This document shows, one piece after another, positions 26,216 through 35,310 of a DNA stretch of 64,000 nt (position 1 is its first letter; each line of letters opens with the position of its first letter). Source of the DNA: Acidobacteriota bacterium. Its GTDB lineage: Bacteria > Zixibacteria > MSB-5A5 > GN15 > FEB-12. The notes beneath the pieces are model-generated. The model saw nothing but the letters and a program-made list of their open reading frames with translations, ran no database searches and had not been told where the DNA came from. The DNA is taken from the NCBI GenBank assembly GCA_035529075.1, contig DATKXK010000014.1:466807-530806 (forward strand). The letters are read 5' to 3'. A program made the position numbers and the translations under genes.

Positions 26216-26243
26216 AAAAAAGGGCGGGGTTTTCACCCCGCCC
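26216..26243 (-). terminator. Rho-independent terminator of the PFOR gene
   Basis: On the minus strand GGGCGGGGT-GAAA-ACCCCGCCC followed by six T, 23 bases after the PFOR stop. Confidence 0.93.
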
Positions 26244-26265
26244 GGTTCAGCATCATCTTGACGTA

Positions 26266-29200
26266 TCAGGGCTTGGTGGCAAACATGCTGTAGTCCATCG
26301 AAGCCATCTGCCGGTAAAGGTTCCAGCGGCGATCACAGTCAGACTGACCCAACTTGATCAGCATCTTTGCCCGCTCCGGATCCCTGCTCTTGAGGGTCCG
26401 ATACCGGTTCTCGGTGTATGCATAATCTTGAAAGCTGATGCTCGGCTCCTTGCTGTCAAGCTGCAACGGGTTCTTCCCCTGGGCTATCAGATCGGGATTG
26501 AACCGGTACAGCGGCCAGTGACCGCACTTCGTGGCCATCTCGTCACGTGCCAGACCGTCGGACATATCGATTCCGTGAGCGATGCAATGGCAGTAGGAAA
26601 TGATTATCGACGGACCCCGGAAGTGTTCCGCCTCGACCATGGCCTTGACGGTCTGGTTGTGGCTGGCGCCGATGGCGATCTGGGCGACGTACACGTTGCC
26701 GTAGGCCATCATCATCAACCCCAGGTCCTTTTTCGGCTGATCCTTACCCGCGGCCGCAAACTGAGCCGTGGAGCCCCGGGGCGTAGCCTTCGACATTTGT
26801 CCCCCGGTGTTGGAATACACCTCCGTATCCAGCACCAGGATGTTGATGTTCTTACCGGAAGCCATGACGTGGTCCAGACCACCGAAGCCGATATCGTAGG
26901 CCCAGCCGTCGCCGCCGATTGACCAGACCGACTTGTTGACAAGGAAGTTGGCAACGTTCTTCAGCGATTCCACCCGGTCGTTGGCGTCCATGGCATCCAG
27001 ACTTTCCAGCAGGCGCGTGACCCGCCGGCGCTGGGTTTCGATGCTTTCCTGCGTCGTCTGGTCGGCGCCGGCCAGTTCCTCGTACATGTCAGGAACGAGT
27101 TCCTTGGTCAACGTCAATGCGTGATCCCGGAGTTTGTCAGCCGTGAGCCGCATGCCGAACCCGAATTCCGCGGCATCTTCAAAGAGCGAATTGGACCAGG
27201 CCGGTCCGAGACCGTCCGGTCGCTGACAGTACGGGGTGGTGGGAAGATTACCGCCGTAAATCGAACTGCAACCGGTGGCGTTGGCGCACAGCGCGCGGTC
27301 GCCGAACAGTTGCGTCATCAGCTTGACGTACGGAGTCTCGCCGCAACCGGCACAGGCGCCGGAGAACTCGAAAAGCGGCTTGACGAACTGCGAGCCCTTG
27401 GTCGTCTCCACGTTAAACAGCGAAGGGTCGGTCTCAGGCAGCACGTTGACGAAGAAATCCCAGTTCTGTCTCTCCTGCTCCCGGATCGGGATCTGGGGAG
27501 CCATGTTGATTGCCTTGAAATCGGTCTTCTGACCGTCTTCCTTTTTCACGGCCGGGCAGGATTTCACGCACTCCATGCAGCCGGTACAGTCCTCAGGGGC
27601 CACCTGCAACGAATACAGCCACCCCTCGAGCTGTTTGCCCTTCGCCTTGGTGTACTTGAACTCCGAGGGAGCCTCCTTTAAGTACTTGGAGTCAAACAAC
27701 TTGGGCCTGATGGCGGCGTGCGGGCAGACTATCGAGCAGATATTGCACTGGATGCACAGGTCGGGCTCCCAGACCGGAATGTCGATCGCAATGTTCCGCT
27801 TTTCATACTGGGTCGTACCGGTCATGTACGTACCGTCGTCAGGGAAAGCCGATACCGGCAGCAGATGACCGCGCCCCGCGATAATCTCTGCCGTGACGTT
27901 GCGGACAAACTCCGGTGCGACGTCCGGGACGATCGGGGGGCGGGATTTCGTTGCGGTCACCTTTTGGGGATACTCGACCTTTCGGATCGATTCGACCGCG
28001 GCGTCGACGGCGGCGTGGTTCATAGCCACGACTTTCTCACCCTTGCTCCCGTACGTCTTTACGATCGCGTCCTTGATGGCTTTGATAGCCTGATCCTTCG
28101 GGAGAATCTCGGAGATGAGGAAGAAGGCCGTCTGCATAATCATGTTGATGCGGGCGCCCAGGCCAAGTTCCTTGGCCAGGCTAATGGCATCGATGACGTA
28201 GAGCTTCGCCTTCTTGGCGATAAGCTGTTCCTGCACTTCCCGGGGCAGGTGATCCCACACCTCGTCGGAGGAATAGGGCGAGTTCAGCAGAAACGTGCCG
28301 CCCTCGATCAGCTTCTCGACCATCTCGTATCGTTCAACGAAAGAGAAGTTGTGGCAGGCGACGAACTGCGCCTGTGTGATCAGGTACGGCTTGCGGATCT
28401 CATCCTTGCTGAACCTCACGTGCGACACCGTCACGGCTCCCGCCTTCTTGGAGTCGTAGACGAAATACCCCTGGGCGAAGAAATCCGTGTTCTCCCCGAG
28501 GATCTTGATCGAGTTCTTGTTGGCCCCGACGGTTCCGTCAGCCCCAAGACCGAAGAACATCCCTCGGAAGTTGTCTCCCTCAAGGTCAAACGACATGTCG
28601 AAGTCAAGGGAGGTGGACGTCACGTCGTCCCTGATCCCGGCCGTGAAGTGGTTCTTCGGCTCTTTTTGCTTAAGGTTGTCGAAGACCGACTTAGCCATCG
28701 GCGGATTGAACTCGGCGGAACCGAGACCGTAGCGTCCCCCGACTACCAGGGGGTGTTCCTTGAAGGGCGCCACGCCCTTGTCGAGGGCCTCCCTGATGGC
28801 GGCCTGAACGTCGACATAGAGCGGTTCGCCGACCGAACCGGGCTCCTTGGTGCGATCCAGAACGGCAATCCGCTTGACCGTGGCGGGAAGAGCCCCGGCC
28901 AGCGCCTCCATGGAGAACGGTCGGTACATGCGGACCTTGATAAGGCCGACTTTCTCGCCGTGCTCGACGAGGTGGTCGACGGTTTCATGCGCCGCTTCCG
29001 CGCCGGTGCCCATGAGGATGATAATATGCTCAGCCTTCGGATGCCCGAAGTAGTCGAAGAGGTGATACTGCCGGCCCACGATCGAGGCGAACCGGTCCAT
29101 AGCCTCCTGCATGTGCTTGGGGGCCGCCACGTAGTACCGGTTGACGGTCTCGCGCCCCTGGAAAAAGACGTCCGGGTTCTGGGAACTTCCCTTGAGCGTC

Positions 29201-29886
29201 GGATGGTCGGGGGACAGGGCACGCCTTCGTTGTGCCGTAATCAGTTTCGTGTCCAGCATCGCCCGCATGTCATCGTACGTGATCTCTTCAACCTTCTGAA
29301 CCTCGTGCGACGTCCGGAAGCCGTCGAAGAAATGCACGAAGGGTACCCGGCTGGCCAGCGATGCCGCCTGCGTGATAATGGCGAAATCCATGACCTCCTG
29401 GACCGAGCCGGACGCCATCAGGCCGAAACCGGTCGTCCGGGTGGCCATGACGTCCGAGTGATCGCCGAAAATGGACAGGGCATGGGTGGCCACCGCCCGC
29501 GCTGAGACGTGGAACACCGTCGGGGTCATCTCGCCGGCGATCTTGAACATGTTGGGGATCATCAGAAGAAGTCCCTGCGAGGCGGTAAAGGTGGTGGTCA
29601 GGGCACCCGCCGTGACCGCCCCGTGAACCGCTCCGGAGGCTCCACCCTCGGACTGCAACTCGACCACGATCGGGATCGTGCCCCAGATGTTCGTTTCACC
29701 GGCGGCCGATTTGGCATCGGCCATCTCCCCCATATTGGACGAGGGCGTGATCGGGTAAATGGCGATCACCTCGTTGGTGGCGTGAGCCACATACGCGGCC
29801 GCGGTGTTACCATCGATGGTCACCATGCGTCGTTTGCGAGCACTGACGCCGCTTCTCTTTATTCCTCGGGCAGCTTCAACGGGCAT
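26266..29886 (-). CDS. nifJ: Pyruvate:ferredoxin (flavodoxin) oxidoreductase
   Basis: A 1206-residue single-chain PFOR that oxidises pyruvate and CoA to acetyl-CoA and CO2, passing electrons to ferredoxin. Domains in order: the N-terminal pyrimidine-binding domain (AAYVAHATNEVIAIYPITPSS), domain II, the EKR region, and two 4Fe-4S ferredoxin sites near 700-780 (CIQCNICSIVCP and CTGCMECVKSCP). The TPP domain has CAGCGETPYVK and GGDGWAYDIGFGGLDHV, then VYSNTGGQMSKATPRG. ATG 29886 has TAGGAG eight bases upstream; an earlier in-frame codon at 29946 would overlap the dcd stop. Length and order match complete, oxygen-sensitive PFORs. It is 56 bases downstream of dcd and ends at a strong terminator. 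Confidence 0.97.
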   Translation of the reverse strand: MPVEAARGIKRSGVSARKRRMVTIDGNTAAAYVAHATNEVIAIYPITPSSNMGEMADAKSAAGETNIWGTIPIVVELQSEGGASGAVHGAVTAGALTTTFTASQGLLLMIPNMFKIAGEMTPTVFHVSARAVATHALSIFGDHSDVMATRTTGFGLMASGSVQEVMDFAIITQAASLASRVPFVHFFDGFRTSHEVQKVEEITYDDMRAMLDTKLITAQRRRALSPDHPTLKGSSQNPDVFFQGRETVNRYYVAAPKHMQEAMDRFASIVGRQYHLFDYFGHPKAEHIIILMGTGAEAAHETVDHLVEHGEKVGLIKVRMYRPFSMEALAGALPATVKRIAVLDRTKEPGSVGEPLYVDVQAAIREALDKGVAPFKEHPLVVGGRYGLGSAEFNPPMAKSVFDNLKQKEPKNHFTAGIRDDVTSTSLDFDMSFDLEGDNFRGMFFGLGADGTVGANKNSIKILGENTDFFAQGYFVYDSKKAGAVTVSHVRFSKDEIRKPYLITQAQFVACHNFSFVERYEMVEKLIEGGTFLLNSPYSSDEVWDHLPREVQEQLIAKKAKLYVIDAISLAKELGLGARINMIMQTAFFLISEILPKDQAIKAIKDAIVKTYGSKGEKVVAMNHAAVDAAVESIRKVEYPQKVTATKSRPPIVPDVAPEFVRNVTAEIIAGRGHLLPVSAFPDDGTYMTGTTQYEKRNIAIDIPVWEPDLCIQCNICSIVCPHAAIRPKLFDSKYLKEAPSEFKYTKAKGKQLEGWLYSLQVAPEDCTGCMECVKSCPAVKKEDGQKTDFKAINMAPQIPIREQERQNWDFFVNVLPETDPSLFNVETTKGSQFVKPLFEFSGACAGCGETPYVKLMTQLFGDRALCANATGCSSIYGGNLPTTPYCQRPDGLGPAWSNSLFEDAAEFGFGMRLTADKLRDHALTLTKELVPDMYEELAGADQTTQESIETQRRRVTRLLESLDAMDANDRVESLKNVANFLVNKSVWSIGGDGWAYDIGFGGLDHVMASGKNINILVLDTEVYSNTGGQMSKATPRGSTAQFAAAGKDQPKKDLGLMMMAYGNVYVAQIAIGASHNQTVKAMVEAEHFRGPSIIISYCHCIAHGIDMSDGLARDEMATKCGHWPLYRFNPDLIAQGKNPLQLDSKEPSISFQDYAYTENRYRTLKSRDPERAKMLIKLGQSDCDRRWNLYRQMASMDYSMFATKP

Positions 29887-29942
29887 ATCTGAACTCCTAC
29901 GATCGAAAAGTAAGTATACAACAGCGGAACGTACCAGTAAGA

Positions 29943-30497
29943 TCACTCTGACTTGGACAGCGTTATCCTGCTCTGTCCCTGGTATTTTCCTTTCTTATCC
30001 TTATACGAAACCTGGCACGGCTCCGAGGCCTCCAGGAAGATCAATTGCGCGATTCCCTCATTGGCGTATATGCGCACCGGCACGGGGGCCGTATTGGAAA
30101 GCGATATGGTCGCGTAGCCCTCCCACTCCGGCTCGAAGGGTGTCACATTGACGATAACCCCGGATCGCGCGTACGTGGACTTGCCCAGGCAGATCGTGAT
30201 TACGCCGCGCGGGAGCTTGAAGTACTCGTGGGACCGGCCCAGCACGAATGAATTGGCGGGAATCAGAATGGAGTCGGCCCTGACGTCCCTGAAGTGCCCG
30301 CCCGTGTCATCCTTCGGATCGATCTCGGTAAGGCCGGCCGGGTCGAAGACCTTGAATTCGTCCGCCAGGCTGATATCATACCCGTACGACGACACCCCGA
30401 AGCTGATCCCGCTGCGGACCTGTGCTTCGGCAAACGGCTTTATCATGTCATGGCCGCGGGCCATGCTGATTATCCAGCGATCCGATTTGACAGCCAT
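29943..30497 (-). CDS. dcd: dCTP deaminase
   Basis: A 184-residue trimeric dUTPase-fold enzyme that deaminates dCTP to dUTP for dTMP synthesis. It begins [20 protein letters not shown] and contains [15 protein letters not shown], the nucleotide-binding [20 protein letters not shown] with the catalytic Glu in FEPEWEG, and [18 protein letters not shown] precedes the ATG. It is transcribed from its own promoter and is followed closely by PFOR, an unusual pair with no obvious pathway link. Whether it also has dUTPase activity cannot be told here. Confidence 0.95.
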   Translation of the reverse strand: MAVKSDRWIISMARGHDMIKPFAEAQVRSGISFGVSSYGYDISLADEFKVFDPAGLTEIDPKDDTGGHFRDVRADSILIPANSFVLGRSHEYFKLPRGVITICLGKSTYARSGVIVNVTPFEPEWEGYATISLSNTAPVPVRIYANEGIAQLIFLEASEPCQVSYKDKKGKYQGQSRITLSKSE

Positions 30498-30534
30498 CGT
30501 TCCTATCTCCTCCGGTGCGGCACTCCAAGCTGCT

Positions 30535-30563
30535 AAGATAAGCTATCATCCGCCGATTGTAAA
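30535..30563 (-). promoter_or_regulatory. Promoter of dcd-PFOR
   Basis: On the minus strand TTTACA (30563-30558), 17-base spacer, TATCTT (30540-30535), ~38 bases before the dcd start. Confidence 0.6.
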
Positions 30564-30595
30564 CCGTATCGCGGCGAGGTGGGCACTGTCTCCAG

Positions 30596-31030
30596 TCAGT
30601 CCAAAACCGACCTCGCCTTGTGCCAGCGGAGCAGATCGGCCAGCGTGTGCTTCTCGAAGACGGCTACCAGCTGATTCTCGGCGAGGACAAGAAGTTCCCG
30701 AAGGGCACAGAAACCATTGGTCAGGTTCTTGTCACACTCATCGATGTCTTCGACGCACTTCATGAGATGATACGGACCCTGGATGGTCTCCAGAACCTCT
30801 TTTATCGTGATATTCTGGGGATCCCTCGCAAGCGTAAAGCCCCCGCGTACGCCGCGATGAGATCGCACAATACCCGATTTAGAGAGTGACTGGAAGATCT
30901 TAGCCAGGAACTTCTCCGGGATTTCCTGGGCTGCGGAAATCTCCGAGAGAGGCGTAATGATCGACCTGTCTCTGTCAGAGAGATACAGGACGCCGAAAAC
31001 GCCATACGCCTCAGCCTTGGTTAACTGCAT
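30596..31030 (-). CDS. Rrf2 family transcriptional regulator, probable Fe-S sensor
   Basis: A 144-residue Rrf2 protein. The winged helix covers ~1-65 (ISAAQEIPEKFLAKIFQSL and SHRGVRGGFTLARDP are hallmarks). The dimer helix region contains Cys92, Cys99 and Cys108, nearly the same places as the [2Fe-2S] ligands of IscR (Cys92/98/104). It should therefore sense redox state or cluster supply and act as a repressor or activator. ATG 31030 is five bases behind GGGAGGG; an in-frame upstream codon would add 34 residues unlike the family. It is upstream of dcd-PFOR on the same strand and divergent from cobO, so these are natural target candidates, as is its own promoter. Confidence 0.93.
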   Translation of the reverse strand: MQLTKAEAYGVFGVLYLSDRDRSIITPLSEISAAQEIPEKFLAKIFQSLSKSGIVRSHRGVRGGFTLARDPQNITIKEVLETIQGPYHLMKCVEDIDECDKNLTNGFCALRELLVLAENQLVAVFEKHTLADLLRWHKARSVLD

Positions 31031-31130
31031 GGCACCCTCCCATATTGTCATCTGCAACCACTCGCATGAGCGGCTCTGGGGCAACAAGAAACAAAACCGG
31101 TTGTTTTTATCTTGTATGACCCTGCTAAGC

Positions 31131-31160
31131 ATAATACGGTAAAATAGACCATTCTGTCAA
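31131..31160 (-). promoter_or_regulatory. Promoter of the Rrf2 regulator gene
   Basis: On the minus strand TTGACA (31160-31155), 18-base spacer, TATTAT (31136-31131), with a ~95-base leader. An imperfect inverted repeat (AATAGACCA ... TGGTTATT, plus strand 31143-31178) overlaps the -35 box and could be the protein's own operator; this is tentative. Confidence 0.65.
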
Positions 31161-31298
31161 TAAAAATCTGGTTATTTTTTTCACAAGTTAGCTAGCGCTC
31201 ACAATCGTCCAAGCCACTGCGCGGTGGACTTTTTCGCTTTCGAACGGGGCCAGGTTTTTGTATAGAATACACTAAATCACGTGACAGGAGACAAGCCA

Positions 31299-31841
31299 AT
31301 GGCACAGGAGAAGGGCAGGGGGTTGCTCGTCGTATACACGGGTGATGGCAAGGGCAAGACCACAGCTGCTCTGGGTATGTGCGTGCGGGCAGTCGGTTAC
31401 GACTGGTCCATCTGCCTTATACAGTTTGTCAAGGGCAGTTGGAAGTACGGCGAACTGAAGGGACTCAGGCTGCTGGAACCGAACGTCGAACTGCACGTCA
31501 TCGGAGAAGGCTTTGTAGGTATCGTCGATGATACCAAGGAGTTCGAAGAGCACCGCGCCGCCGCCCAGCGGGGAGTACAACTGGCGTTGGAGAAGCTGCG
31601 CACCGGCACGTATCAACTGGTCATCCTCGACGAACTAAACGTGGCTCAGAGCCTCGGTCTTGTCTCCAGGGAACAGGTCGAAGAGATCCTCTCCGCACGA
31701 GGGGAAAAGCAGCACCTTGTCATTACGGGTCGCGGAGCCGCCGAATGGCTCACCGACCGGGCCGATCTGGTGACGGAGATGAGAGAGGTGAAACATCCCT
31801 TCCGCAAGGGCATCCTGGCCCAGAAAGGAATCGACTGGTAG
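31299..31841 (+). CDS. cobO: Cob(I)yrinic acid a,c-diamide / cobalamin adenosyltransferase, CobO/BtuR type
   Basis: A 180-residue P-loop ATP:corrinoid adenosyltransferase that makes the adenosyl form of B12. The N-terminal GDGKGKTTAALGMCVRA is the family P-loop. LVILDELNVAQSLGLV and LVITGRGAAEWLTDRADLVTEM follow as in CobO/BtuR, and the end (HPFRKGILAQKGIDW) matches the family's usual ending. ATG 31299 has ACAGGAG eight bases upstream; the in-frame GTG 31281 is less likely. No other cobalamin gene is near, so it may serve salvage or supply adenosylcobalamin to B12-dependent enzymes such as class II ribonucleotide reductase. Confidence 0.95.
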   Translation: MAQEKGRGLLVVYTGDGKGKTTAALGMCVRAVGYDWSICLIQFVKGSWKYGELKGLRLLEPNVELHVIGEGFVGIVDDTKEFEEHRAAAQRGVQLALEKLRTGTYQLVILDELNVAQSLGLVSREQVEEILSARGEKQHLVITGRGAAEWLTDRADLVTEMREVKHPFRKGILAQKGIDW

Positions 31842-31850
31842 GCGCTGAGA

Positions 31851-31867
31851 TTGACCCGAAAGGTCAA
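31851..31867 (+). promoter_or_regulatory. Inverted repeat upstream of the trxB promoter
   Basis: TTGACC-N5-GGTCAA, a perfect 6-bp palindrome arm pair ending seven bases before the trxB -35 box. It is a candidate operator, or a weak hairpin after cobO. Confidence 0.35.
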
Positions 31868-31874
31868 CGATCTC

Positions 31875-31902
31875 TTGATATCCGATCGGTTTTTGATATA
31901 AT
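31875..31902 (+). promoter_or_regulatory. Promoter of trxB
   Basis: TTGATA (31875-31880), 16-base spacer, perfect TATAAT (31897-31902), ~108 bases before the trxB ATG. Confidence 0.7.
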
Positions 31903-32009
31903 GGATGCTGATAGTCGGGTACCGGAACGGTTCCTGAGGCTTCGCCTCACGGACCGACGATGCCGGGTGCCTGACCGCGGGAACGTCTTTACTTACAGGA
32001 AGCTGGGAA

Positions 32010-32963
32010 ATGGCTGAAGAAAAGCAGTATGAGGTAGTAATTGTGGGGGGCGGCCCGGGCGGACTATGCGCCGGACTGTACTGCTCACGGGCGCGCCGGA
32101 AAACCATATGCCTGGAGAAGTACCTGCCCGGCGGACAGATAGCCATTACCGGTGAGGTCGAGGATTACCTCGGGTTTGAGCAGATTGCGGGCGCCGACCT
32201 GGCCATGAAATTCAGTGAGCACGCCAAGAAATTCGGCCTCGAGATTGCCATGGAAGAGGTGGTTGAGTTGTATCTCGACGGGGATGAGCGCGTAGCCCGC
32301 TGCGCCTCGGGCAACGTTTACAGGGGCAAGGCTGCGATCGTGTCGACCGGGGGTTCCCCGGTCAAGCTGGGTGTCCCCGGCGAGGAAGAATACAGCGGCA
32401 AAGGCGTATCCTATTGTGCCATCTGCGACGGCGCGTTCTTCAGGGATCAGGTGATAGCAGTGGTCGGCGGCGGCGATGCCGCAGTCGAGGAAGGGACGTT
32501 TCTGACCAAGTTCGCCTCCAAAGTCATTATCATCCACCGGCGGGACCAGTTGCGCGCCCAGAAGATCATCCAGCAGCGGGCGTTCGACAATCCCGGCGTA
32601 CAGTTGATCTGGGATACCATAGTCGAATCGGTAAACGGGGACGGCAAGCGAGTCACACATCTCTCGCTCAGGAACGTCAAGACGCAGGAGACGTCCAGGC
32701 TCGAGGTGGGGGCCGTCTTCCCGTATCTGGGTTTCCGGCCCAATTCGAACATCATCCGAGGTGATCTCCGAAAGGACTCCGGGGGATACATCCTGACCAA
32801 CGATCGCATGGAGACCTCTATCAGGGGGATATTCGCGTGCGGCGATGTTCGTGCGCAACTGGTCCGGCAGGTGACAAACGCGGTGGGCGACGGCACCACG
32901 GCGGCGGTGGCCGCAGAGAAATACATCGAAGACCTGGAGGACAAGCACCGCAGCCGGGCTTGA
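32010..32963 (+). CDS. trxB: Thioredoxin reductase (NADPH/FAD disulfide reductase)
   Basis: A 317-residue low-molecular-weight thioredoxin reductase. FAD-binding VVIVGGGPGGLCAGLYCSRA is at the N-terminus. PGGQIAITGEVEDYLGF, the redox pair Cys136-Cys139 (SYCAICDGAFF), the nucleotide-binding VVGGGDAAVEEGTFL with the HRRDQLRA phosphate-binding arginines (pointing to NADPH), and the C-terminal FACGDVRAQLVRQVTNAVGDG all match the family. It reduces thioredoxin or a similar small redox protein. No thioredoxin gene is adjacent. It has its own consensus promoter and AGGAAG ribosome site. Confidence 0.95.
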   Translation: MAEEKQYEVVIVGGGPGGLCAGLYCSRARRKTICLEKYLPGGQIAITGEVEDYLGFEQIAGADLAMKFSEHAKKFGLEIAMEEVVELYLDGDERVARCASGNVYRGKAAIVSTGGSPVKLGVPGEEEYSGKGVSYCAICDGAFFRDQVIAVVGGGDAAVEEGTFLTKFASKVIIIHRRDQLRAQKIIQQRAFDNPGVQLIWDTIVESVNGDGKRVTHLSLRNVKTQETSRLEVGAVFPYLGFRPNSNIIRGDLRKDSGGYILTNDRMETSIRGIFACGDVRAQLVRQVTNAVGDGTTAAVAAEKYIEDLEDKHRSRA

Positions 32964-33051
32964 GCGGGCAATTTGGCCGAACGAGCAGCCGGCGGCGGGA
33001 CAACCGCAGGGGCTTCGTCGTCGAACGGGGGCAATCGAAGCTACTTTTTAC

Positions 33052-33080
33052 TTGCCATCAGGGTGGGTCAAAGGTATATT
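33052..33080 (+). promoter_or_regulatory. Promoter of hppA
   Basis: TTGCCA (33052-33057), 17-base spacer, TATATT (33075-33080), ~70 bases before the start. A second TATAAT at 33127-33132 has no matching -35 box. Confidence 0.6.
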
Positions 33081-33152
33081 CGCCGGTTGATTTTTTCAGC
33101 AAAAAGGCCCGTAATTGATTAACAGCTATAATCTTAACTGGAGACAGGACTG

Positions 33153-35141
33153 ATGAATGTAGGTCTTCTGTCGGTTATAATCGGCCTGGTCGGGTTACTG
33201 TTCGCTCTGGCGCTATTCGCCTGGATAAGAAGGAAACCGGCCGGCACTGACCTCATGAAAGAAATCTCGCACGTTATTCACGACGGGGCCATGGTATTTC
33301 TCAAGCGGGAGTATTCCATCCTCGCCATATTTGTTGTCGTCGTGTTCGGCCTTCTTGCCTGGAGGATTCAGCCACAGACGGCGCTCGCGTTTCTCGGAGG
33401 TGCGGCCTGCTCCATGCTGGCCGGGTTCCTGGGCATGAAGGCGGCCACCCGGGCCAACGTTCGCACCACTGCGGCCGCCCGGGACTACGGTCAGTCTTCG
33501 GCTCTGGCCGTGGCGTTCTCCGGCGGTGCCGTCATGGGTATGTCGGTGGCCTCGCTCGGTCTGATCGGGGTCGGTATCGTCTTTTACTTTTTCGGCGACA
33601 ACCCGGAGCACGCGGCCGCGATTAACGGTTTCGCCATGGGAGCCTCGAGTATCGCCCTGTTTGCCCGCGTAGGCGGTGGTATCTTTACGAAGGCGGCCGA
33701 TGTCGGTGCCGACCTGGTAGGCAAGATCGAGGCCGGCATTCCGGAGGATGATCCCCGTAATCCGGCCGTGATTGCGGATAACGTGGGTGATAACGTGGGC
33801 GATACGGCCGGGATGGGGGCCGACCTGTTTGAATCCTATGTCGGGTCGGTCGTTGCCACCATCGCTATTGCAGCCACGTCGTCGTCAGGGCTGGTAGTCG
33901 GCAGTCGGCTGGAATACATGCAACTGCCGTTGCTGATTGTGGCTTTCGGCGCCCTGGCGTCGATGCTGGGCGTGCTCTCCGTTCATCTGCTCTCACGGCT
34001 GAACCCGGCGGCGGTACTTCGGCTGGTTACGTACGTCGGTGCCGTGGTAATGCTGATAGCCGCGTGGGTGATCATAGATACCATGAACCTGGATCACAAG
34101 GTATTCTGGGCGATCCTGGCCGGGAATCTGGCGGGCATTGCACTGGGCCTCCTGGTAGAGTACTACACGGCCGCCGGGCCGATTCGCAGAATTGCCGAGT
34201 CATCTTGCACGGGTTCGGCGACCAACATAATCTCGGGCCTGGCCGTCGGCATGCAGTCGGTTGCCCTGCCGATCATAGTTATTTGTATCGCTATCTTTAC
34301 GGGCTTTCAGTTTGCCGGCCTGTATGGTATCGGCATAGCCGGGGTGGGTATGCTGGCCACTATCGGGGTGACCATGTCAGTAGACGCGTACGGGCCGATC
34401 GCCGACAATGCCGGCGGGATATCTGAAATGTCCGGCCTGGGCCCCCGTGTTCGCAAGATCACCGACCGGCTCGACGCACTCGGGAACACCACGGCCGCTA
34501 TCGGCAAAGGCTTTGCCATCGGCTCAGCCGCGCTGACCGCGCTGGCTCTGTTCTCGGCCTACTCCGCGGCCGTCGGTCTGGAGAGCATTAACATTCTCAG
34601 TCCCAGGGTCGTGATCGGTTTCTTCATAGGCGGCATGCTGCCATTTTTTGTGGCTGCCCTTACCCTGACGGCGGTTGGTCGGGCGGCGTCAAAAATGGTT
34701 GAGGAAGTGCGCCGGCAGTTCCGTGAGATTAGCGGCCTGATGGAAGGCAAGGCCAAGCCGGATACCGCCCGCTGTGTCGATATCGCCACTCGCGGCGCGC
34801 TCCAGCAAATGGTGCTGCCGGGCCTGACGGCTATCCTGGCGCCCCTGGTTGTCGGCTTCCTGCTGCAAAAGGAAGGGCTGGGCGGTATGCTGGCCGGGGC
34901 CACCATGTCCGGCGTCATGCTCGCTCTGATGATGGCCAATGCGGGCGGAGCCTGGGACAACGCCAAGAAATTCATAGAAAGCGGTGCGCACGGTGGCAAA
35001 GGGTCCGACGCGCACAAAGCCGCCGTCGTCGGAGACACCGTGGGTGATCCGTTCAAGGACACCTCCGGGCCGTCGATGAACATCCTCATCAAATTAATGG
35101 CCATAGTTTCGCTGGTAGTCGGCTCGGCACTGTTCGGGTGA
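33153..35141 (+). CDS. hppA: Membrane-bound ion-pumping pyrophosphatase, K+-dependent type
   Basis: A 662-residue polytopic (about 16 helices) pyrophosphatase that couples PPi hydrolysis to H+ or Na+ export. The catalytic loop [22 protein letters not shown], given here only in part, continues into [21 protein letters not shown]. The second acidic site, [21 protein letters not shown], is near the C-terminus. In [10 protein letters not shown], Ala and Gly occupy the positions that are Lys and Thr in K+-independent enzymes, so K+ dependence is expected. The transported ion cannot be fixed from what I can see. It has its own promoter and stands alone. Confidence 0.96.
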   Translation: MNVGLLSVIIGLVGLLFALALFAWIRRKPAGTDLMKEISHVIHDGAMVFLKREYSILAIFVVVVFGLLAWRIQPQTALAFLGGAACSMLAGFLGMKAATRANVRTTAAARDYGQSSALAVAFSGGAVMGMSVASLGLIGVGIVFYFFGDNPEHAAAINGFAMGASSIALFARVGGGIFTKAADVGADLVGKIEAGIPEDDPRNPAVIADNVGDNVGDTAGMGADLFESYVGSVVATIAIAATSSSGLVVGSRLEYMQLPLLIVAFGALASMLGVLSVHLLSRLNPAAVLRLVTYVGAVVMLIAAWVIIDTMNLDHKVFWAILAGNLAGIALGLLVEYYTAAGPIRRIAESSCTGSATNIISGLAVGMQSVALPIIVICIAIFTGFQFAGLYGIGIAGVGMLATIGVTMSVDAYGPIADNAGGISEMSGLGPRVRKITDRLDALGNTTAAIGKGFAIGSAALTALALFSAYSAAVGLESINILSPRVVIGFFIGGMLPFFVAALTLTAVGRAASKMVEEVRRQFREISGLMEGKAKPDTARCVDIATRGALQQMVLPGLTAILAPLVVGFLLQKEGLGGMLAGATMSGVMLALMMANAGGAWDNAKKFIESGAHGGKGSDAHKAAVVGDTVGDPFKDTSGPSMNILIKLMAIVSLVVGSALFG

Positions 35142-35186
35142 TCGCAGGTGGCTCAAGACGTGAGGAGTGTCCGGCCGGGTCGGTGA

Positions 35187-35215
35187 TTGGCCCCCGTTTT
35201 TTCCGTGAATATCTC
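35187..35215 (+). promoter_or_regulatory. Possible promoter of the YIP1-TolC-ABC cluster
   Basis: TTGGCC (35187-35192), 17-base spacer, TATCTC (35210-35215), in the only sizeable gap before the cluster. Both boxes are imperfect. Confidence 0.35.
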
Positions 35216-35310
35216 TCCGTATTCTGGGTAAATTGAGAAACGACGGCAGCGCTATTTTTAGAAACTTTCTTTAGAAGTCATCGTTAAGTGTGATTATGGA
35301 GGAACAGGAC

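Noticed and set aside
27718..29505. 595-codon open frame on the plus strand opposite PFOR
   Set aside because: It is the antisense shadow of the PFOR gene in GC-rich DNA; the product has no family similarity or ribosome site, while PFOR is certain.
35160..35203. Terminator after hppA
   Set aside because: There is a TTTTTT run, but the preceding GC-rich stretch pairs poorly (only GGCC/GGCC), so I do not claim it.
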